Assembly: GCF_000235365.1 (NCBI RefSeq)
Contig: NC_016449.1
Span: 806,001 to 870,000, forward strand
Direction: 5' to 3'
Length of the DNA: 64,000 nt
Origin: Eremothecium cymbalariae DBVPG#7215
Lineage: Eukaryota; Ascomycota; Saccharomycetes; Saccharomycetales; Saccharomycetaceae
In this document: positions 52,709 through 61,423 of the stretch, piece after piece
Position numbering within the stretch: position 1 is the stretch's first letter
How the letters are laid out: each line of letters begins with the position of its first letter
Notes under the pieces: model-generated
Told to the model about the DNA's origin: nothing
The model's input: the letters and a program-made list of their open reading frames with translations, nothing else
Database searches by the model: none
Translations under genes and position numbers: made by a program

Positions 52709-53044
52709 CATCGTACAGTAAGTTTATATAGAGTCATGTAGAGTAGCAATACATGCCAGAGTGTCTAGAAGCCCGAGATTAATTCACAAGAGTTGTGTGA
52801 CGTGGTTTAGGAGATAATTTTAAACCACGTGATCGATTTTGATGACGGTCATTGAGAACGTATGACGGGGCTGACGTTGGTAACTGTGAATTCTGGTACA
52901 ACTAGTTAAAAGCAGTTAGCAGGTTACAGTAAAGGATAGGAAGCAAGGCCTAGTTGCGTTGATAGTAGTACGCTATTGCTCATATGATATATTTGCTAAT
53001 ATAATCGATTAAAAAAATTAACGTTTATAACAGTCGAACAAACG
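52709..53044. promoter_or_regulatory. ENP2-SEC9 spacer with an inverted repeat and CACGTG
   Basis: Contains arms ACGTGGTTTA (52800-52809) and TAAACCACGT (52821-52830) with an 11-base spacer; the right arm overlaps CACGTG (52826-52831). It could be a dimeric factor site in the SEC9 promoter or a hairpin in the ENP2 3' end. Confidence 0.5.
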
Positions 53045-54589
53045 ATGGGATTCAAGAAACTTTTTAAAATCAAGCCTCCAGAGGAAGATACTCCTGAGAA
53101 GAACACAGAGTTGCTGAATGAACAGGGTATTCCTGTAAAAATTCAGGGTTCTGGAAATAAACAAAAATTTGCAGCTTATGGTAAGTTTGCTGCAGATCGG
53201 AGGGTAGACAAGGTCTATGCACCCCCTGGTTACGAACAGTATAGTAGACCTCATCAGCAAGGTCAAGATGACGAGACTGAAGGCTTGGATTCCTTAAACA
53301 AGTCACAGTTAGATCCATATTTACCCAAAACGGATGCTGCGTATGGTAATCAAGATCTTTATTCACTAAGCAATAGTAGGAGCTCGTATTCTCAAGTGCA
53401 ATCAGATCCTTACAGCTCAAATCTATCATCCAAAAGGGCTGATCGGCCATCAACAGATCCCTATTGTGGCAACCCAACCAACTTTTCTCAAAACAATTAT
53501 AGAGGAGTTAACACGAATAGCTCCGGTAAGAATCCATATCAAAACATCAGTTCGGATTCGTATGGAGCATTGGCGTCTAACAAAGGCGGTAATATCTATG
53601 CAGCGATGAAGTCTGGCACTTATGGTGAGACCAATAGCAGCAACCGTACTATATCTGAGTCTTCTGCCCGTGGTATGCATGTGTCCCAGCCTCGTGGTTC
53701 ATTCAGGCCGTCTCAATCCGGCTCACACTTAGATAATGACGATGATGAACTAGACTTAAACGCTGAGATTACCCCGGTTGATGAGGATGACTTGAACAAC
53801 TCGATACACGATGGATATGAAGATAGCATGGCTAATGAACATAAAGGTTTTCAAACATTTGAAGAAATCCAACGTGAACAAGAGCTGAAGCAACTCCAAC
53901 AAGAAGATGAAGAAGTAGACGAAATCAAACAAGAAATTCGGTTTACCAAGCAGAGTTCGGTAGCATCCACGAGAAATACATTAAAGATGGCACAGGACGC
54001 TGAAATGGCAGGTATGAATACGTTGGGAATGTTGGGCCACCAGAGTGAAAAGCTAAATAACGTGGAACGGAATCTAAATTTAATGAAAATGCAAAACCGT
54101 GTTGCAGAAGATAAAGTTGGGGAATTGAAGAAACTAAACAGGAGCATTCTAGCGGTACATGTCGGCAATCCGTTTACCAACAAACGCAGGATAAGGGAAG
54201 CCGAAGAAAGGATCAAATCCCAGCATAAGAATGACAAAACGCTTCAAGAAGAAATAAATTCAAAGTTGCAACAATCTACCCAACGTATAGAGAACGCAAT
54301 GCAGTCAAGTGAGTCAGGCGTCCGTGAGCGTTACCAAAGAGCACAAGCCTTGGAGCGTGCAAAAAAATTCCAATTTGAGAATGATGAAGCGGATGACGAG
54401 ATGGAAGTCGAAATCGACCGCAACTTGGATAGGATTACCCAAGTTAGTGGAAGGCTAAAAAAACTCGCTATTGCAACGGGACAAGAAATTAGTTCCCAAA
54501 AAGACCGCATCAAGAAAATTGAAGAAAATGCCGACGACCTTGATATCCGTATCCACCTAAATACTACAAGGATGACGAACATTAGATAA
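53045..54589 (+). CDS. SEC9: Plasma-membrane t-SNARE Sec9 (SNAP-25 family)
   Basis: Supplies two helices of the exocytic SNARE bundle with Sso1/2 and Snc1/2. The 514-residue protein begins MGFKKLFKIKPPEEDTPEKN, has a long Ser/Tyr/Asn-rich disordered region and two SNARE domains: about residues 295-365 (FTKQSSVASTRNTLKMAQDA, with ERNLNLMKMQNRVAEDKV) and 445-514 (EIDRNLDRITQVSGRLKKLA ... NTTRMTNIR). Between them is a polybasic stretch (NKRRIREAEERI). It lacks a transmembrane segment, as expected. Shorter than the S. cerevisiae protein (651) only in the disordered part. Confidence 0.95.
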   Translation: MGFKKLFKIKPPEEDTPEKNTELLNEQGIPVKIQGSGNKQKFAAYGKFAADRRVDKVYAPPGYEQYSRPHQQGQDDETEGLDSLNKSQLDPYLPKTDAAYGNQDLYSLSNSRSSYSQVQSDPYSSNLSSKRADRPSTDPYCGNPTNFSQNNYRGVNTNSSGKNPYQNISSDSYGALASNKGGNIYAAMKSGTYGETNSSNRTISESSARGMHVSQPRGSFRPSQSGSHLDNDDDELDLNAEITPVDEDDLNNSIHDGYEDSMANEHKGFQTFEEIQREQELKQLQQEDEEVDEIKQEIRFTKQSSVASTRNTLKMAQDAEMAGMNTLGMLGHQSEKLNNVERNLNLMKMQNRVAEDKVGELKKLNRSILAVHVGNPFTNKRRIREAEERIKSQHKNDKTLQEEINSKLQQSTQRIENAMQSSESGVRERYQRAQALERAKKFQFENDEADDEMEVEIDRNLDRITQVSGRLKKLAIATGQEISSQKDRIKKIEENADDLDIRIHLNTTRMTNIR

Positions 54590-55685
54590 TAAAAAGTAAA
54601 TAGAAAACTACTATATGCTCGAAATGCTGTTGCCTGGTGTTATATATACGATACACTTCTCCTGAGTGTAATGTTGGAAACACTGTGTTAGTTCTTCTGT
54701 TTTTCTAAGAAAAAAATGAAGTCCACTGTGGATGAGCCTCTCTCTGTTCTCTATCTCTTCGTGTCTACATAAAAAGATTCTTCAGTCTCACCTCACTACG
54801 ATGCCAAACGACCAGGGCAAAAATTGCACTTATTCCATGCGCGCATGAATATTGTAATGAACCCTATATAATTTCGGAGAACAATAAAATCCTTTTTTAT
54901 AAAATTCTCATACTTTTCATCACACCTAGGTGACAATCCACAGAAATATACGACATAAGAAAATTATAGCTTCGAAGCCATGGATCTGCAGAATTGCTAA
55001 GCTGCATGCTCGAAACTACAACTCTTGTGTAGTACTGTCGCTCTACCTCTCTAACCGTGATTTACAGAATGAAAAATGCTTACGTAGGACAGTGTCATTT
55101 AAGTCTGTCCGCGGCGCCTGTGTATTTATTTCGCCTGGTGGCCTAAGTTTTATGAAAGAGTTGATGACTATCAAGTAGCTATATATGAAGTTCCGGGTTT
55201 ATTCTGCACAAACACCCCAACAGAAGCAGTTGCCTGCTTGATGAAATTGCACTAATTCGATTTTCCAGCAAAAATGTTTTCTTTTTTTCCTCTTTTATAG
55301 TTATTTTTGTGCTCATTAAGCATCATGTAGGTTCATTAAATATATGGAGTCATTTGTACCCACAATTTGTGGTTCCAACGGTCATGTCGTAATCTTGTTA
55401 ACATTCAAAGAGTTACAAAAAGCCACCTGCCAAGCGAGAAAAATAAAAAATTTGATTGAAAAAGAAATGACCTAGAAATAGGGCTTCGAGCAAGGCGTCA
55501 TCACTCTTGTAAAATGCTTTATGTGGTTATAACAGTGGCGTGTTTGAAAAAAAAATTTTCATTTTTCTGAAAACTGGATCTTGTGTTTGGTCTCTGTTCT
55601 TTACAAGATAGGGGAGAGGGGAGGCGAGGGCAGGAAGCATACTAGCGCAGCGACCTGTTACGGTCCCTGTTCTATTCTGCTCACT
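54590..55685. other. Large convergent gap between SEC9 and ECL1
   Basis: About 1.1 kb with no convincing coding sequence, although it lies between two 3' ends where other gaps in this window are 57-140 bases. I see no tRNA, LTR or snRNA signature. See findings. Confidence 0.5.
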
Positions 55686-56201
55686 TCATTCTTTCATCTT
55701 GCAAGTAAGCCAAAGTTGATAGTTATTTTCTGCTGTATGGTCTAGAAACTGGAACCCATACCCAGGCTTGTGGTGTTCTAGACCATCACTCACAAAAGAA
55801 CGAGGTGTCCATCCTCCCATGTCCAGGGTTGTCACCCTATGGGCCTGCTCAGTTGATAGGCTTGTAAGGCTTGTAGTGTATGTCTCAATTTCTAAATCTG
55901 AACAAGAACTCTCCTCTTCATCATCGTCATAATACTTTCCATCTTTATCTATTACCTGTTCTTGCCACTGCTGTTGCCGCTGCTGCACCGCTACCCAATC
56001 TGTGGGATATACCCTAGGCGTCCGAAGCAGCGATTCGGTCTGCTCTCCTGCTGTATACTGCTGTTCCTCTAGCCCAACTAGAACCACCCTCGTATCCTTA
56101 TTCCTACACTCCTCTGTGCAATACAGCTTGTCTTGGCAACCGCCTCCTGTACCTTCTATCAATTGTTCACACACTATGCAGTAATCGTTAAATGCTGACA
56201 T
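55686..56201 (-). CDS. ECL1: Ecl1-family zinc-binding longevity factor
   Basis: Small protein of the Ecl1 family, linked in yeasts to longer chronological lifespan and nutrient response. The 171-residue product starts MSAFNDYCIVCEQLIEGTGG and continues with a second pair of cysteines (YCTEECRNKD), giving the C-x2-C ... C-x3-C zinc site of the family. The rest is acidic and Ser/Thr-rich, with a Gln run (QQRQQQWQEQ) in the middle. ECL1 adjoins ENP2 in S. cerevisiae (YGR146C/YGR145W); here SEC9 is inserted between. Confidence 0.85.
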   Translation of the reverse strand: MSAFNDYCIVCEQLIEGTGGGCQDKLYCTEECRNKDTRVVLVGLEEQQYTAGEQTESLLRTPRVYPTDWVAVQQRQQQWQEQVIDKDGKYYDDDEEESSCSDLEIETYTTSLTSLSTEQAHRVTTLDMGGWTPRSFVSDGLEHHKPGYGFQFLDHTAENNYQLWLTCKMKE

Positions 56202-57048
56202 CCTTCTATTTTCTTGTCTCTATCCTCTTGTTTTCTTTTCCTCCGAACCGATTGTGATTTCTCCCGTCTTCTTCAGCTACTAATTCTCTTCTCTGTTCTT
56301 CTTGTTCCGCCTCTTCCTGTGTCTAACCTTTATATATATAATCAAATATTTCACTTTCCCTCATCGCCTGCGTGGCCTGGAACTTCGCTTCACAAGAAAG
56401 TGAGACACCTCCAAAACACACACACACGCAAGCTTTTAATTAGAAAAGTAGAAATTCCCGACTGCGCGCCATGTGCCCTCTTTACTCCACTCTATCTTTT
56501 CCTTTTCTATGTCTCTAGACACATTTCCTTCCGTTGATTTTCTCGGTTGACCAAGCACACTTTTCTAATGGCTTCCAACAACCTCTAAACGATCTATAAC
56601 ACACCATTTTCTCCTTTACCTGTAATTAGCGTCCCTTGTCACATGACCGTGGTTGAGGGAAGTCGTCTGGGTGGGGTGGTGGCTGCCTAAAGTCCCTGGT
56701 TACTTTTTTTGTTTGTTGTCGTTTGAGTTGGTGGATTTTATTGTGGAGTAGAAAGGTGCATCGCCGCATTACGTGGGGCTCGCAATTGTGTGTGGGCTAG
56801 CTCGAGAAAAAACGGTTAGCCACACCGCATGAAGTTCCCCCAAAAGGAAAAGGATGGGACAGAAGGTTCTAGATAATGGGAGTTCGACAGAAATGGTAAA
56901 CAAAAGGTGGGCGGAGCTTGCTGAGGTGTTGGAGGTGGTGTTGTTTTGTTGGTAATAAGTTCAGGTGGACAAAATGAAATGGGCTGTGTACCAAAAATAG
57001 AGGGACGGAAGGATGTCGCGAGAAAAACGAGATATTAAGGTAAAAACG
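56202..57048. other. ECL1 upstream region and MIG1 3' end
   Basis: About 850 bases. A GTGGGGTGG stretch near 56674 resembles a Mig1-type GC box (reverse CCCCAC), which may be relevant to ECL1. No gene recognised. Confidence 0.4.
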
Positions 57049-58563
57049 CTAGATATTCGGTGAGGAGGATGGGATGGCGGTGGAATCAGGGAAGGGTAAG
57101 GGGAGACTTCTGATTGGTGGCAGAATTATGGAGTCTGGGGCTTCTTGGGCCGGGTGGCTTTCGTGAGGTGGTGAGTCACGGGTGGAAGGGCTTTGGGGAG
57201 TGCTCTTACAGCTGTGGGGCGGGATATTGTGATGGTGGTGGTGGTGGTGGTGGTGGTGATGGTGATGGTTAGATGAGTCGATGTATTTGTTGGAGGGGCT
57301 GGTGGTCATGTCCAGGCCTGAGGTAGATTCCGCATGAAGACGTAGCTTTCGTTGTAGTTCGGTAGAGAAATCGGCGATAGAGCCTGTAGAAAGGTAGGAG
57401 TAGATCTCTGGGATAGAGGAGTTACAGCTATTGCGCCTGGAGGGGGTTCCTGTTCTGGACTTCTTTCTAACGCGGTTATATTCTTCTTGGTCTGCGAAGG
57501 CTACGGCGTCTTCGCGATCTGAGACGGCAAAGGTGTCGTGGGTGAGAGTTGAAGGCAGGGAGTTCAAGCTAGTGTAAGACGTGCTTCTTGTAATTGGATT
57601 GGAGTAGCTGGATGTTGATTGGCTGAACGAGATGAAGGAGTTTTGTTTGGGAATCACATGCAGTTGTGTAAGCGATCTGGGTCTGGGAAGCACCACTGAG
57701 TCAGCGGTGAGTGGAGGAGCACCATCTAAGTAAGCACCAGGCACTGGAATGGCGGCGACAGCAGCAGCAGCAACGTCCCCGACGCTGCTGCTTGATGTGT
57801 TCCGCTTCGGGCCGTGGTGTTGGGCATTCAGAGGAGTCATCCGCTGCAACGTGGATAGCGCGGTAAGTTTCGCTCTCGTTGCAGTCCCGCTGCCCGTCAT
57901 ACGCAATTGTGGGATGGATGTAGTAGACTTGGATTGACCGAGTGGCATATTTGACGGTGGTAGCAAGTGATGCGGCAGGTGCCCGTGCAGTATGGGGCTC
58001 AAGCTGCGGCTGTTTCCTGAACCAACTCCCGCAACGCTTAGCTGCACGTCACCATCGGTACCCCTTGCAATCACTTGGTGATTTTTGTCACTGACGCCAT
58101 CAGCTGGCCCTGTCACTGCTCCCTGCCTTATGCTTTTCACAACATGAGGCATGTCCTCTTCATCGCCAATGTGGAATAACGTCGTCTGTGTTGTAGGCAT
58201 TACATCATCCACATACAAGGCAGACATCTGCCATTGTCGATGTTCTTGTTCCTGTTCTTGTTGTTGCTGCTGCTCCCGCACTCGGAAATCTAAATCAACC
58301 TTCTTCTTGCGTCCTCGCTTACCCTTGGGTCGGTCACTTGCATGTATCCTCCTATGTCTAGCCAACTCATCACGTCTACTAAACTTCTTTCCACACCCAA
58401 TAAAATCACACCCATGGGGTTTTTCCCCAGTATGCGTGCGTATATGTCGCGTTTGGTGTTCTAACCGATGAAACGCCCTCGAGCAAATGGGGCATACATA
58501 TGGCCTAGGTGCATCTGGCCCGCTGTAAGGCGTATTTTTCTTCTTTTCGACTGTATCACACAT
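57049..58563 (-). CDS. MIG1: Glucose-repression zinc-finger factor Mig1
   Basis: DNA-binding repressor that recruits Tup1-Cyc8 in glucose and is inactivated by Snf1 phosphorylation. Two C2H2 fingers at residues 24-72 ([20 protein letters not shown], then [19 protein letters not shown]) are nearly identical to S. cerevisiae Mig1, followed by a basic segment [11 protein letters not shown]. The long middle has Snf1-like Ser sites and low-complexity tracts, including a run of about 14 His near residue 440. The C-terminus has [14 protein letters not shown], which matches the conserved repression domain. 504 residues, as in S. cerevisiae. Confidence 0.96.
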   Translation of the reverse strand: MCDTVEKKKNTPYSGPDAPRPYVCPICSRAFHRLEHQTRHIRTHTGEKPHGCDFIGCGKKFSRRDELARHRRIHASDRPKGKRGRKKKVDLDFRVREQQQQQEQEQEHRQWQMSALYVDDVMPTTQTTLFHIGDEEDMPHVVKSIRQGAVTGPADGVSDKNHQVIARGTDGDVQLSVAGVGSGNSRSLSPILHGHLPHHLLPPSNMPLGQSKSTTSIPQLRMTGSGTATRAKLTALSTLQRMTPLNAQHHGPKRNTSSSSVGDVAAAAVAAIPVPGAYLDGAPPLTADSVVLPRPRSLTQLHVIPKQNSFISFSQSTSSYSNPITRSTSYTSLNSLPSTLTHDTFAVSDREDAVAFADQEEYNRVRKKSRTGTPSRRNSCNSSIPEIYSYLSTGSIADFSTELQRKLRLHAESTSGLDMTTSPSNKYIDSSNHHHHHHHHHHHHHNIPPHSCKSTPQSPSTRDSPPHESHPAQEAPDSIILPPIRSLPLPFPDSTAIPSSSPNI

Positions 58564-59625
58564 ATATCTATATAGAAATCACTCCACTTCTATCCTCTAG
58601 ATCCTTACTATTTATCGCTAGCTTCATACGCAATTTACTACAAGTACCATATTTCATGCATATGCATTCACCGTTGCACGTTCAACATGCTGTTGGCCAA
58701 ATTTTACTTTTCTTCAGGAAGTATCTTAATCAACGTTTCTTTTTTCTCTCGAAAATGTTGATATCATTTAATACGATATCTACACGCAGTCTCGAACTTT
58801 AAAAATGGAGGAACAATACATCAATTATATAAAAGATATACCAATACAAACAGCCTCCGCTGCCTAATCCTAGGTGGTTTAATGGGGCTACCGCAGTTTG
58901 CAATGAGGATAGTTACACAGATAGCCAGCTAGTGGTGTTATATACTCTTTTCGTTTTCTTTCGCGCAGCAATCCTGTGTTAAATAGTATGCATTGTGTTA
59001 AACTACCACATGCAACGTTAGGCTATTTTTATTACAGACTGAGATGAGATGGTCATATACACAGAAGGCAGCAGCCCAGTAGTGCATTTACTCTCTGCTC
59101 TGTCTGTTTTCGAGGGTTTTTAGGACAGAATTACCAAGAAATGGGAAGGTGTTCTGAGAAAGCCTCGAAGGGGGAGCATGCGAGGGGTGGTGAGTCGTAT
59201 ACCATTGTGTGCACTTGCGACGGGCGACACACAAGCCTAACCATATCACACATTCCCAGGGCCAAAAACGTGCTGCCACTACGTTCTGTTGCGGAAAGCT
59301 TGTGTGTCTTTTTCAGAGGTAGGATAGGATGGATCTTCAACCGGGCCTCAAAAAGGCCCGAAAATGCCTAGGATAGGGCATTGGAAGCGATCAGACAGCA
59401 GGAAGTGGTGTGTTTGAGTAATCAAAAATTGGTCCGCAGCAAGTGGCAGCAGAAACGGGGGAAGGGGGTTTGCCGTATAGAGAGCAATATATGCAATTTT
59501 AAGTTATCAATATCTAATAGGTATATGCATAGAGTTGCGATTAACTAATAGCTGTATGGAGGCTGTGGAGACGTTTCGATATTCCGATATTTTTACAACA
59601 TTCATTCTTTTTGTAATGCGTTACT
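58564..59625. other. MIG1 upstream region
   Basis: About 1.06 kb between MIG1 and the LDS-like gene, both on the minus strand. It holds a hairpin CGGGCCT-CAAAA-AGGCCCG (59342-59360) followed at once by a weaker one (ATGCC...GGCAT, 59364-59381). No gene recognised; overlapping short frames around 59100-59370 look like chance. Confidence 0.5.
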
Positions 59626-60700
59626 TCAATATTCGTGCTTCATCATTAGACCACATCCTATTGAATTGGTCGTGAAGGTTAGTCCAGAGACAATAGGAAT
59701 CATATCGAGCATTCCTGAGCAAAGACCAAACAATTTGAATTTAGCAAAGTCCTCGTAGTAACCGACCCCTGGACGAAGTGAGTCACAATATTGCCAACCG
59801 GTGGTGGAAGACTCTAGGAACCCCACAGCGAACAAGCCTACGATGGGTATGAACGACGTTAAACATTTAATGACCGTCCAGCTGAAAAGTACAAAGAGTT
59901 TCCCGCCTGCCCAAGGCAAATCGTTTATCCAAAATCCTAGATGACCTAGATCCCGCGGATGTAAGGTATTATCGATGTATTGGTTGCTGGACACAGGGTG
60001 CATGAGAGGGGGGAAGTCTTCTAGCCTACTGATTTTCACTGCGAGACGCCGCTTCGTCGACATGCAACTATTCCGAAGCCATTGCATGGCCCAAAGGTTC
60101 ACATGTAGAATGGAATGCAAAGTACCCACAATCGCCACACCAGGACCAAAAACAATACTAAATAAAACCATCACAGCTGGCCAAACAACCAGAAAATAGA
60201 TAACTCCCGAAAGACAAAAGAATAATAGATACCACAAGAAGTTCTCAATAGCTATTGCAATATATCCCCGTTTGCTGAAAAATAAACTGATACCCTGCAC
60301 AAAAATAAAAAAGAAGCATTATAGCGTTAGTATCGCTTTAACAATCAATCGTAACACCTGATACAGAAGAGAAACACTCCAAACCACCATCACCAACCCC
60401 TGGTCACCGTTTTGTTTTTTACAATGGATATCCAAATGCTTCCTTCATGTAAATCGTCTTTTTTTCTATCTTTCTAATTACACATACCTGCAACGGGTAG
60501 AAAAACCACATCACTCTGAAATCATTAAGATTAAAGGACATCACAATTAGCTGTAGCCTACAAATCGAATTCTTGTACTTGTTCTTCAAGAAACTCACTG
60601 TGTACTTCCAAACCGCACTAGATGCGCCAGAATCGCGGTTGCTACTGTACATGGGATCTGCAACATGCGTTATCCCTATAGTGTTCCCAGTCGTGATCAT
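59626..60700 (-). CDS. LDS/RRT8-family membrane protein, spliced (two exons)
   Basis: A 293-residue multi-pass membrane protein encoded by 60700-60488 and 60294-59626, joined in phase 0. Exon 1 ends at CAG followed by the donor GTATGT; the intron has TACTAAC (60332-60326) and acceptor GTGCAG. The spliced product has four or five hydrophobic segments (IENFLWYLLFFCLSGVIYFL, FGPGVAIVGTLHSILHVNLW, VIKCLTSFIPIVGLFAVGFL). This layout and the WPA...FGPGVA...LH motif resemble yeast Lds1/Lds2/Rrt8, lipid-droplet or spore-wall proteins; S. cerevisiae LDS2 also has an intron, as I recall. Family assignment is moderate, function not shown by sequence. It is divergent from the multi-intron cell-wall gene. 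Confidence 0.7.
60295..60487 (-). other. Intron of the LDS/RRT8-like gene
   Basis: 193 bases, donor GTATGT at 60487-60482, branch TACTAAC at 60332-60326, acceptor CAG ending at 60295; about 32 bases from branch A to the acceptor. Both flanking exon frames are open and in phase 0. Confidence 0.85.
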
Positions 60701-60866
60701 TGCAGTCTAATCTATCTCTGCGATTCCGCCTGTGTTGTTTAATTAACTTGCAACAACTGCTTTTATTTGGGGACTCTGGCAGGCTCCTTTTGGAGGGGAC
60801 GAGAACGGAGTTCAAGGGATACCCGAAAACCAACTCGAAATCGTATAATCGGCAACTGACGACGAT

Positions 60867-60895
60867 ATCAAACGGCGCCGCCGGCGCCGTTTGAT
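60867..60895. repeat. GC-rich 13-bp perfect inverted repeat
   Basis: Arms ATCAAACGGCGCC (60867-60879) and GGCGCCGTTTGAT (60883-60895), exact reverse complements, three-base loop. Confidence 0.85.
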
Positions 60896-60931
60896 CCCTC
60901 CCCCCTGTCGTTTTAACGACGGGGGGGAGGG
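60896..60931. repeat. Second inverted repeat directly abutting the first
   Basis: CCCTCCCCCCTGTCGTT (60896-60912) pairs with AACGACGGGGGGGAGGG (60915-60931) around a TT loop; perfect except for a bulged T and one extra G. Confidence 0.75.
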
Positions 60932-61423
60932 GGTGTAACAATCCATTTTGTCATTGTTTTCATTGTTGTTCGCTATCTTTTTAGGGAGATCTTTTTGACA
61001 CAAAACCGTCGCGGCCACGTGACCTCCCTGGGGGTTGCGACGCCGGCGCTTATTAAAGAAAAGGCACATTACAAACTAATTAACATTAATAACTGGTGCC
61101 GGAGTAAACAGAAGGTTCTGAGGGAAACAAACCCAGAGCTCCAATGCATGCATGGGGCGGTTTAGTAGCTAGTTGTTATATATAGAATGCAGATGGAATG
61201 CAGAAGGCAGGATGTAGAGTATATATAGAGGGGGCGTTGGCATTGCAATCTTTATAATTGTGTTGTTTTGTGTGGTTGGTGCTCTAATAACAATCAAAGT
61301 CTCAGAGAACTTTTTTTCCATTTCTTTGGAGAGCTGCTATAATAATTGTTTAAGTTTTCTTACTACTACTTCTGCTAGTGCTGGTACTAGTTTCAACGAA
61401 GAACGAGAGGGACAGAGATATAT

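Larger units (their letters stand above)
60701..61423. promoter_or_regulatory. Divergent promoter between the two spliced genes, with twin hairpins
   Basis: 723 bases. Two strong adjacent hairpins (60867-60931, listed separately), a CACGTG at 61016-61021, and TATA boxes for the plus-strand gene (TATATATAG at 61220-61228, about 200 bases before its ATG; another near 61175). An AGGGGGCG block follows the TATA. Confidence 0.6.
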
